The notes under the pieces were generated by a model. The model searched no databases. It worked only from the letters and a program-made list of their open reading frames with translations, and was not told the DNA's origin. Source: Aldehydirespirator sp965117015 (lineage in GTDB: Bacteria > Actinomycetota > Acidimicrobiia > Acidimicrobiales > Aldehydirespiratoraceae). From it: DNA of 64,000 bases. Numbering within the stretch: position 1 is the stretch's first letter; every line of letters starts with the position of its first letter. The translations under genes were made by a program, and so were the position numbers. Location: NCBI GenBank assembly GCA_965117015.1, contig OZ220747.1, positions 248,001 to 312,000 of the forward strand, written 5' to 3'. Shown one piece after another: positions 8,060-14,872 of the stretch.

Positions 8060-9301
8060 CTAGGCAGTCGGCAGGCTCGACTCCAGCGGCTCGAAGACCA
8101 TGGCCGTGTCGTCGTCTATGTTGATGAGCCGCCAGCCACACATCTCGGCCAGGCGATCACGCCCCTCATCCGGTCCGCTGGCGATGAGGGAATCACCGGG
8201 CGCAAGCCGTACCTCGCCACGCGGCCGGTAGCGGTACTGGCCGCCACGGCGGATGGCCAGCACGGTGAAGCCGGGCTCGATGTTCAGACTGAGTTCGCCC
8301 AGCGTTCTGCCGTCAACCTCGCAGCCCTCCGCCACCGGGATATGCACCACCACCTCGTCGCTGTCGCCGAGCGCTACAGCCAGTATCGGATGGATGTCTT
8401 CCTGGCGCTCGATGATCCACACCATCTGCTGGGCCTGGTCGCCCAGGTCCTCCGCCGCCTGCGACAGATGCAGCAGCCCCCTCAGAGCCGAGTGGTCCAC
8501 GTGCTCTCTGGCGGCGCGCAGCACCCACTCCTCGAGGCGGTCCTTCATCTCGTCGAGGCGATCCTCGAGGTGACGCACCTCAGCGGCAAGGCTCTCGTCC
8601 CTCAGCACCAGCGACGAGTAGGCCAGGCCGACGGCCACCTCCGAGAGGTCCTTCATCTCCACCAGCACGTCCACCGCACGGTCGAGGTCGGTGGCGACTG
8701 GACCGTCGGGCTGCTCCGGCGGCATCCAGTCCGGGGACCCGGCCAGGCTGCGCAACTCGTGGATGCCGTCGGGCGATCCCCGCAGAAACAGCACGTCACC
8801 CGGGACGAGGACCGTGTCGCCGCCCACATCGGTGATCCACTCGCGCTCCCGGCGCACCGCCATTACCCGCATACCCATCTTGGCCGGCATCTCGTGGTCG
8901 GCCAGGCGGCGGTGGGCCAGCAGCGAGCCCTCCGACACCAGCACCCGGTGCGACACCTCCTCGGCGGCACTCAGGTCGGCCACGAGCTCCGCCGGTATGC
9001 CGACCCGATGGGTGACAATGCGGGCAATGTCGACAGCGTCGTTGGCGATGCGCTCGATGGCGGAGATCACCTGCAGCACCGACGACATGCCGTCGGCGTC
9101 GCGGGGGTGGCGCACGGCCAGAATGCAAACCGCCCTCATGTCCTGCACAAGGTGGCTCATCCGCTCCTCGAGCGCGCCCACCTCGTCGGCCATGTCGGGA
9201 TCGCCGAAGTAGAGCGCGGCATAGGCCAGGTCCACCATCAGTTCGGAGGTGTCCTTCGCCTCGGCCAGCATCTCCCGCAGATTGCGAGGTCCGTCTTCCA
9301 T
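8060..9301 (-). CDS. Tandem PhoU-TrkA_C protein, probable ion-transport regulator
   Basis: This is a 413-residue cytoplasmic protein built as a duplicated unit: a PhoU-like helical bundle (1-100), a TrkA_C/RCK_C ligand-binding domain (112-190), a second PhoU-like bundle (about 215-310) and a second TrkA_C domain (330-405). TrkA_C strands are seen in SEGSLLAHRRLADHEMP and GDVLFLRG, and again in EGCEVDGRTLGELSL and GDSLIASG. TrkA_C domains bind nucleotides or ions and gate transporters. The start at 9301 is preferred over the upstream ORF end because AGGAGG sits seven bases before this ATG. It lies 49 bases downstream of an MgtE-type transporter on the same strand, so it is likely its regulatory partner. 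Confidence 0.82.
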   Translation of the reverse strand: MEDGPRNLREMLAEAKDTSELMVDLAYAALYFGDPDMADEVGALEERMSHLVQDMRAVCILAVRHPRDADGMSSVLQVISAIERIANDAVDIARIVTHRVGIPAELVADLSAAEEVSHRVLVSEGSLLAHRRLADHEMPAKMGMRVMAVRREREWITDVGGDTVLVPGDVLFLRGSPDGIHELRSLAGSPDWMPPEQPDGPVATDLDRAVDVLVEMKDLSEVAVGLAYSSLVLRDESLAAEVRHLEDRLDEMKDRLEEWVLRAAREHVDHSALRGLLHLSQAAEDLGDQAQQMVWIIERQEDIHPILAVALGDSDEVVVHIPVAEGCEVDGRTLGELSLNIEPGFTVLAIRRGGQYRYRPRGEVRLAPGDSLIASGPDEGRDRLAEMCGWRLINIDDDTAMVFEPLESSLPTA

Positions 9302-9350
9302 CAGGTCCCTCCTGGAATCATCGTAGGTCTCAAGCGCGACGCCGTGCCCA

Positions 9351-10592
9351 TCACACAACTCCCACCAGCACCACCGAGAGGATCAAGGTGAATGCACCGG
9401 CCAGGTCCAGCGAAGAGGTGACCATGGGAATGCCGTAGGTGTCGGGGTCAACTCCGAAGCGCACAGCCGCAAGCGTTCCGTAGTAGGCGACCACCACGAT
9501 CAACACCGTGGCCAGCAGACCGCCGAGCGCAGCCACCGCGACCAGGTCGGCCAGCGCTGGACCGGCATGGCCTGTCAGACCGGCCGCGATCGACGACACC
9601 AGGCCAAGCAGCGCGAACACCGGCAGCGACAGTGCGAACGTGGTGGCGAGATCGACTCTCGCCGCTCCCGACGGCACGACCGAGGGCCGGGCCAGGCCGA
9701 GATGCAGCTTGGTGGACAGCCGGCTCGACAGCACGCCCCCGAGCGCTCCGGCCGTGGCCAGGTAGCCCGGCAGCAGAACGAGCAACACCGGGAAGGTGAC
9801 GAAGTCATCGATGCGCTTCTCGACCGTGATCCCGGCCACCAGGTCGAGCATTCCCGCCGCGATCAGCACGGGCATCGACTCGCGCATGATGGTACGCAAC
9901 TCCAGCAGCTTGCTCCTCAGCCCCCACGCCACCGACACCGCGGCCAGGACCCCCAGCACCCACGCCATCGACGGCGTGAGAATGTCGAATCCGGCGAGCT
10001 CGGCCGCCACCACCAGCGAGGGCAGGGTCACCACATCGCCCGCGACCGTCACCATCGGAGCAACCACGTTGTCGAGATCCCAGCCGAACCGCACTGCGCC
10101 GGCCGTGGTCGCCAACGTGATCGCCAGCACAACGAAGGCAGCGATCAGACACCCCAGCGCCGAGATGACCACGAAGTCCGCAACGCTCATCGTCGGCGAG
10201 ATGTTGAAGGCCAGCGCGATGGCCTTCGCCATGATGGCCAGCACCACACCCAGCGCGAGGCTCAACGCCACAGAAGCGACCGCGTTCTGCGCCATCACCG
10301 AGTCCCGCCGGCCCGACAGCCGGAATGTGCCCGCGTGGATGGCTGTGCCCAGCCGGCTGCCCAGCGCCCCGAATATGTTGCCCTTCACCGCGATGGCCGC
10401 CGGCACCAGCAGCAGCAGACCCGGCAATTCCTCAAGAGTGTCGGTGATGGAGGCAAGGATCAGACCGGCAACGAGGCTGGCGAGGGCAGCCATCACCAGC
10501 GCAGCGAAGGCGCTGCGCACCGCCAGCAGATCGCGCGCCCAGCGCGTGCCCGCCCGCGTCAGCGCCTGAGGAACACGACCGCGTGCAGCCAT
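9351..10592 (-). CDS. MgtE/SLC41-type divalent cation transporter, tandem membrane domains
   Basis: This is a 413-residue integral membrane protein containing two copies of the MgtE membrane domain and no CBS or N-domain. The first signature, PAAIAVKGNIFGALGSRLG, is near residue 57, and the second, LLPGYLATAGALGGVLSSRLS, near 270; each contributes to the Mg2+ pore in known MgtE and SLC41 proteins. About ten hydrophobic segments are visible. The ATG at 10592 is chosen because upstream residues run back into the divergent ParA gene. A six-base stem (GCTCCG/CGGAGC, 10604-10620) lies in the divergent spacer. The adjacent PhoU-TrkA_C gene presumably replaces the missing cytoplasmic regulatory domain. 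Confidence 0.85.
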   Translation of the reverse strand: MAARGRVPQALTRAGTRWARDLLAVRSAFAALVMAALASLVAGLILASITDTLEELPGLLLLVPAAIAVKGNIFGALGSRLGTAIHAGTFRLSGRRDSVMAQNAVASVALSLALGVVLAIMAKAIALAFNISPTMSVADFVVISALGCLIAAFVVLAITLATTAGAVRFGWDLDNVVAPMVTVAGDVVTLPSLVVAAELAGFDILTPSMAWVLGVLAAVSVAWGLRSKLLELRTIMRESMPVLIAAGMLDLVAGITVEKRIDDFVTFPVLLVLLPGYLATAGALGGVLSSRLSTKLHLGLARPSVVPSGAARVDLATTFALSLPVFALLGLVSSIAAGLTGHAGPALADLVAVAALGGLLATVLIVVVAYYGTLAAVRFGVDPDTYGIPMVTSSLDLAGAFTLILSVVLVGVV

Positions 10593-10658
10593 GCAGCAAG
10601 TGTGCTCCGTCAGGCGGAGCTTCGGCGCGATCTTGCGCGTGGCATCATCTCGCTTGGC

Positions 10659-10664
10659 TACCGT
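10659..10664 (+). promoter_or_regulatory. -10 box of a probable leaderless promoter
   Basis: TACCGT, within the extended-looking TTGGCTACCGT, lies six bases before the GTG at 10671. It argues against the long upstream extension of this reading frame. Confidence 0.5.
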
Positions 10665-10670
10665 GCAGGC

Positions 10671-11465
10671 GTGACAGTGATCGCTCTGGTGAACCAGAAG
10701 GGCGGAGTCGGCAAGACGACCACGGCGCTCGGACTGGCGTCGACTGCCTGGACACGACGGATCCCGAGCCTTGTGATCGACCTCGATCCTCAGGGCAACG
10801 CAACCACCGGACTCGGGCTGTGGGCACCCGACACCAACGTGGACGAGGCCCTGGCGTCCGACCGGCCGGGAGTGGTTGCGAGCCTGACCGTTCCGTCGGG
10901 ATGGCCCGACGACAAGGGCCTGCCTCCGAAGGTGGTGGCCTCCACCCCAGCGCTGGCCGGCCGGGAGCGGCAACTGCTCTCGGACGCTGTCGGTGCCCAG
11001 GACCGGCTCCGGGTGGCTCTCTCGGGATGCGGGAGCCTGGTGCTGATCGACTGCCCCCCGTCGCTAGGACTCTTGACCATCAACGCCCTGTTCGCCGCCG
11101 ACGCAGCCCTGGTAGTCACCGAGCCGAGCGCTTGGGCCTCCGACGGGGTCAGCGAGATCATGCGGACCATCGAACGCGTCGCAGTGAGGAAGCCGTCGGG
11201 CCTCCGGGTTGCGGGGGTAGCCGTCAACCGCCTCGCTCGCACCCGGGATTCCCGCTACTGGAACGAGCAGCTCATCGCCGACCACGGGCAACTGGTGCTG
11301 CCTCCGGTCCGCTTGCGGGCCGCCGTGGCCGAGGCCGCCGCTCGCTCGCGTCCCATACATGCCCTCCCGCCCCGTCGAGGCGCAGCCGAGGCGTGCGCCG
11401 AGTTCGATCTCCTCTACGATCTAGTGGTGGGCACCCCAACACCGGAGGATCGCAATGGTCTATGA
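10671..11465 (+). CDS. ParA family ATPase
   Basis: This is a 264-residue deviant Walker ATPase of the ParA/Soj group, which positions chromosomes, plasmids or protein cargo. KGGVGKTTT (residues 10-18) is the deviant Walker A, DLDPQGNATTGLG near 42 is switch I, and LVLIDCPPSLGLLT near 124 is Walker B with switch II. The frame is open far upstream, but those residues are antisense to the MgtE gene; the GTG with its -10 box is the natural start. No parB is present, and the next gene is a small membrane protein that overlaps it by 11 bases. This suggests an orphan ParA that may localise a membrane or envelope cargo rather than the origin. Confidence 0.85.
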   Translation: MTVIALVNQKGGVGKTTTALGLASTAWTRRIPSLVIDLDPQGNATTGLGLWAPDTNVDEALASDRPGVVASLTVPSGWPDDKGLPPKVVASTPALAGRERQLLSDAVGAQDRLRVALSGCGSLVLIDCPPSLGLLTINALFAADAALVVTEPSAWASDGVSEIMRTIERVAVRKPSGLRVAGVAVNRLARTRDSRYWNEQLIADHGQLVLPPVRLRAAVAEAAARSRPIHALPPRRGAAEACAEFDLLYDLVVGTPTPEDRNGL

Positions 11466-11730
11466 CCCCCAGCGCGACCAACCGCGCTACCGGCCCAGCG
11501 GGAACGGGTCCTCGGTCGTCGACACGCTCCTCGACCCTGTGAGCGACCCGCCGCAAACCGGCCACGGCGAGCCTCCTCCGGCACCGGGCCCCGGAATGGC
11601 CCCCGAACCGCCCAACGCCTGGAGCGAGAGGCTGCTGTACTCGGTGGGGATCTCAACGGTGCTGGGCGCAGCGGTGGGCCTGGTGGTCCTCGGGCTGCTC
11701 TGGAAGGCGTGGAAGCGCCGCTCCCGCTAG
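11455..11730 (+). CDS. Small Pro-rich single-pass membrane protein
   Basis: This is a 91-residue protein of unknown function. Residues 1-55 are hydrophilic and rich in Pro, Gly and Asp (probably disordered), and residues about 62-84 (LLYSVGISTVLGAAVGLVVLGLLW) form one membrane segment followed by the basic KAWKRRSR tail, which should stay in the cytoplasm. It overlaps the ParA gene by 11 bases and so is co-translated with it. The pairing suggests a membrane anchor or partner for the ParA ATPase; this is inference from position only. The 3' end overlaps the stop of the convergent nuclease gene. Confidence 0.65.
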   Translation: MVYDPQRDQPRYRPSGNGSSVVDTLLDPVSDPPQTGHGEPPPAPGPGMAPEPPNAWSERLLYSVGISTVLGAAVGLVVLGLLWKAWKRRSR

Positions 11731-12617
11731 CCGGCCAGCTTCAGGAGGCTCGCCTCCTCGGCGGCACGCATCTCTGATCGCCGGCGATTCTCGGCCTGAC
11801 CCTCGGGACAGCGTTCGACGTACGGGCAGTAGCCGCACAGCGGCCCGGGCCGGGCCGAGAAGTCATCGGCGTGGCATGCGTCCCCGATCGCGTGCCATGT
11901 CGAAGTCAGTTGCTCCACGGCACCCCCAAGTTCAACGGGGGTCACGGCCGTGGCCACGATCTTCTGGCCCAGATACAGCAACTGCGCCCTCACCGGCTGC
12001 TCGCCCGTCTCCGCGGCGACCGCGGCCGCGTAGAGCAACACCTGCTGGAGTCGACTGGGCGCGTATCGCGGTGTGGGCGCCCGTCCCGACTTGTAGTCGC
12101 TGATCACGAGACCGTCCGGCTCGGATTCGACCCGGTCCACGACGCCCCGGAAGGGCACTCCGTCCAGTGTCACCGACAATTGCCGTTCCGTGGCTTGCAC
12201 ATCCACACCGGACGGGTCCTCGAGCTCCCAAAGCCCCTCGATCGCCCGCCAGGCCTTCCAGCGGAACTCCAGCGCCTGCTCGTCGTCGAGTTCCAGATCG
12301 CGGTAGTCGTCGCTGCCCGATATCTCGGGCCAGGATTCACGGGCAATCCGGCGAGCGTCGTCCTTGGTCCGCCGGCCCGGGTGCCGCTGCATGAGGTGCT
12401 CGAGCACTCGATGGGCGAACGTGCCGACCAGGGCGTCCTCACCGGGAGGATCGGGCAGGCGGTCCACGTAGCGGAATCGCCAGCGGCGGGGGCACTGCTC
12501 GAACGTCGCCGCACCCGACGGTGAGAGCTTCTCGGGCGGGCTCGGGCGACCGTCCTCGCCGACCGCTCCGACGCCTGCCGGGTCGAGCATGTCGCCAGGA
12601 TCGAACGCGAGCTGCAT
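11727..12617 (-). CDS. RecB-family exonuclease with probable iron-sulfur cluster
   Basis: This is a stand-alone PD-(D/E)XK nuclease of 296 residues, like the nuclease module of AddB/Cas4/RecB. LSPSGAATFEQCPRRWRFRY near 31 contains Cys42. GTFAHRVLEHL, GVVDRVE (catalytic Asp), VISDYKSG (Asp and Lys) and RLQQVLLYAAAV (QxxxY) make up the nuclease core. Cys261, Cys264 and Cys270, in GPLCGYCPYVERC, complete a four-cysteine set typical of a 4Fe-4S cluster that staples the ends of the domain. A TAGAAC box lies six bases before the ATG, suggesting leaderless expression. It likely processes DNA ends in repair. No helicase partner is adjacent. Confidence 0.85.
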   Translation of the reverse strand: MQLAFDPGDMLDPAGVGAVGEDGRPSPPEKLSPSGAATFEQCPRRWRFRYVDRLPDPPGEDALVGTFAHRVLEHLMQRHPGRRTKDDARRIARESWPEISGSDDYRDLELDDEQALEFRWKAWRAIEGLWELEDPSGVDVQATERQLSVTLDGVPFRGVVDRVESEPDGLVISDYKSGRAPTPRYAPSRLQQVLLYAAAVAAETGEQPVRAQLLYLGQKIVATAVTPVELGGAVEQLTSTWHAIGDACHADDFSARPGPLCGYCPYVERCPEGQAENRRRSEMRAAEEASLLKLAG

Positions 12618-12679
12618 GCCGCCGTTCTAGTCCATGGGTGAGACAGCGGCAGGGATGCGCGGGGGCGAGCCCGTCACGG

Positions 12680-14872
12680 CTAGATGTCGAGTATCGCCTC
12701 GTCCACGAGGGAGGAATTCTCGACCAGGTAGTCGCGTCGCACCGCCACGTCGCTGCCCATCAGCACGTCGAACATCTCGGCTGCTGCGTCGGCCTGCTCG
12801 GCGTCGGCCATGGTGAGGCGGCGCAGGGTGCGGGTGGCGGGATCCAGCGCGCAGTGCCGGAGTTCGTCAGTGTTCATCTCCCCCAAACCCTTGAAGCGCT
12901 GCCATTTCACGTTCTCAGGCCTGCGCTTGCCCCGGCAGAGCTCGCCGGTGATCCGATCGCGCTCATCGTCCGAGAAGGCCCGGTAGGTACGGTCCCCGAC
13001 CCTTGCGGTGTACAGCGGCGGCTGGGCCGAGAAGACGCGGCCCTGAACGAGCATCTCCCGCATGTACCCGTGGATGAGGGTCAGCAGCAGGCAGCGGATA
13101 TGGCTGCCGTCGACGTCGGCGTCGCACAGGATGACGATCCGGCCGTAGCGGGCGGCCTCGATGTCGAAGGCGTCGCCGGCACCGGCGCCCATGGCGGTGA
13201 AGATGGCCTGGGCCTCGGCGTTGTCGAGCACCTGCTTGGGGCTTGCCTTGGCCGCGTTCACGATCTTGCCCCGCAGCGGGAGGATGGCCATGAACTCCGA
13301 GTCGCGGCCCCGCTTGGCCGGGCCCGCGGCCGAATCGCCCTCCACGAGGATCAGTTCGGCTTCCGGGCCGTGAACACGGCAGTCGGCCAGCTTGTCCGGC
13401 ATGCCGGTCGAGCCGAGACTGGCCGCCTTGCGCTTGGTGTCGAGCATCTGTTTGGAGGCGACCCGGTTCACGACCGCATCCGCGAGCTTGTCGCTCAGCG
13501 CCTTGACCTGCGACCGGGGGCCGCCACCAGGCTCGAACCACTCCTTGAGCTGTTCGTAGGCGATCCGAGCGACGATGCCCTCCACTGCGGGAGTGCCCAG
13601 CTCCTGCTTGGTCTGGCCCCTGAACTGCGGCTCGCTGAAGGTCACCTTCACCGCAGCCACCAGCCCCTCCTGGACGTCGTCCTTGCTGGCGTTCGTCTTG
13701 CCGTTCTTGTGCTGGCGGGCCATGCGGGCCAGCTTGCGATTGTCCTTCAGCAGGACGCTGTTGACCACCCGGGTGAGCGCCCGGTCGAACCCTGCGAGGT
13801 GCGTGCCCCCCGCGGGGGTGGGGATGGTGTTCACGAAGGCCGCGACTTCGGTGTCGTAGCCCGACACCCACCGCATGGCGACGTCAACCCTGCACTCCCG
13901 CTCGACCTCGGTGATCCTGCCCTCGACTGGAACCTTCTCAGTGAATGTCTCGATCCCGTTGAGGGTGATGACTCCGGTCACGGGACCAGCGGTGGATCGC
14001 TCCTTGACGAAGTCGGCCAGGCCGCCGCGACTCACGAAGTCGAACGGCTCGCCGCCCGCGAACCCGGCCCGGTTGTCCTGCAACGTCATCCTCAGGCCGG
14101 GCACCAGGAAGCAGGTCTGGCGGAACCGTCGCCGCACTTCGTCGGCGTCGATGGAGGCGTCGGGGTGGAAGAGCTCCTTGTCGGGGAGGAACCTCACCCG
14201 GGTGCCGGTGGCCTTGGAGCGCTTGCGGGCGGTTCGCAGCTCGCTTCCCGGGACGAAGCGCCGGTTGTCGAAATGGCCCGGCTTCTGGTGCTTGAAGCTC
14301 AACTCGTGCAGGTACCCGTCGCGCTGCACCTGCACGTCGAGTTGGGTGGACAGGGCGTTGACGACGGCCGCGCCCACCCCGTGGAGCCCCCCAGACGCCT
14401 TGTAGGCGCCCTCGCTGAACTTGCCGCCCGCGTGCAGCTCCGAGAAGACCACCTCGAGGGCCGACACGTCGCGGTCGGGGTGCTTGTCAACGGGAATGCC
14501 ACGGCCGTCGTCGACGACCTCGACGGACCTGTTGCGGTGCAGCGTCACATCCACCTTCGTGGCGAAGCCGGCGGCAGCCTCGTCGACGGCGTTGTCGACG
14601 ATCTCCCATACGAGGTGCATCAGCCCGTCGGAGCCGTTGCCGCCGACGTACATGGCCGGCCGCTTGCGGACAGCTTCCAAGCCCTCGAGCGTCTCGATGG
14701 AGTCGGCGTCGTAGGAGCCGTTGGAAGCGCCGCCGGCTGGGGCTGGCCCGTCAGCTCCCGACGGCCGGGCCTCTGCGGACTCTGAAGATTCGGGTGGGCC
14801 GTCCAACTCGAGGAGAAGCTCAGAGGCCTGGGAGGTTGCGCGGGAGCCGGTGGCAGCCACGGCCGTCACCAC
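12680..14872 (-). CDS. Type IIA topoisomerase B subunit (ParE/GyrB)
   Basis: This is the ATPase and TOPRIM subunit of a type IIA topoisomerase, 730 residues. GHKL motifs are EIVDNAVDEA near 90, DDGRGIPVD near 116 and GGLHGVGAAVVNALS near 160. The TOPRIM motifs are EGDSAAGPAKRGRD near 437 and DADVDGSHIR near 520, followed by KGLGEMN. The first 50 residues are a variable linker. The GTG start overlaps the end of the A-subunit gene by seven bases, so both are made together. The A-then-B order, the lack of a dnaA/recF neighbourhood and the DDPPAAARYTE context of the partner favour a second, topoisomerase IV-like enzyme over the main gyrase, but sequence inspection alone cannot settle that. Confidence 0.9.
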   Translation of the reverse strand: MVTAVAATGSRATSQASELLLELDGPPESSESAEARPSGADGPAPAGGASNGSYDADSIETLEGLEAVRKRPAMYVGGNGSDGLMHLVWEIVDNAVDEAAAGFATKVDVTLHRNRSVEVVDDGRGIPVDKHPDRDVSALEVVFSELHAGGKFSEGAYKASGGLHGVGAAVVNALSTQLDVQVQRDGYLHELSFKHQKPGHFDNRRFVPGSELRTARKRSKATGTRVRFLPDKELFHPDASIDADEVRRRFRQTCFLVPGLRMTLQDNRAGFAGGEPFDFVSRGGLADFVKERSTAGPVTGVITLNGIETFTEKVPVEGRITEVERECRVDVAMRWVSGYDTEVAAFVNTIPTPAGGTHLAGFDRALTRVVNSVLLKDNRKLARMARQHKNGKTNASKDDVQEGLVAAVKVTFSEPQFRGQTKQELGTPAVEGIVARIAYEQLKEWFEPGGGPRSQVKALSDKLADAVVNRVASKQMLDTKRKAASLGSTGMPDKLADCRVHGPEAELILVEGDSAAGPAKRGRDSEFMAILPLRGKIVNAAKASPKQVLDNAEAQAIFTAMGAGAGDAFDIEAARYGRIVILCDADVDGSHIRCLLLTLIHGYMREMLVQGRVFSAQPPLYTARVGDRTYRAFSDDERDRITGELCRGKRRPENVKWQRFKGLGEMNTDELRHCALDPATRTLRRLTMADAEQADAAAEMFDVLMGSDVAVRRDYLVENSSLVDEAILDI

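Noticed and set aside
9567..10670. N-terminal extension of the ParA reading frame
   Set aside because: It is antisense to the MgtE gene and rich in Arg, Gln and His; the ParA family starts at the GTG with a -10 box.
10593..10670. Mg2+ riboswitch before the MgtE-type gene
   Set aside because: Only 78 bases separate divergent starts, with a single six-base stem and no conserved M-box pattern.
12521..14785. Long + strand reading frame of about 754 codons
   Set aside because: It is exactly antisense to the topoisomerase B gene, rich in Arg/His/Gly as GC-rich shadows are, and has no recognisable domain.
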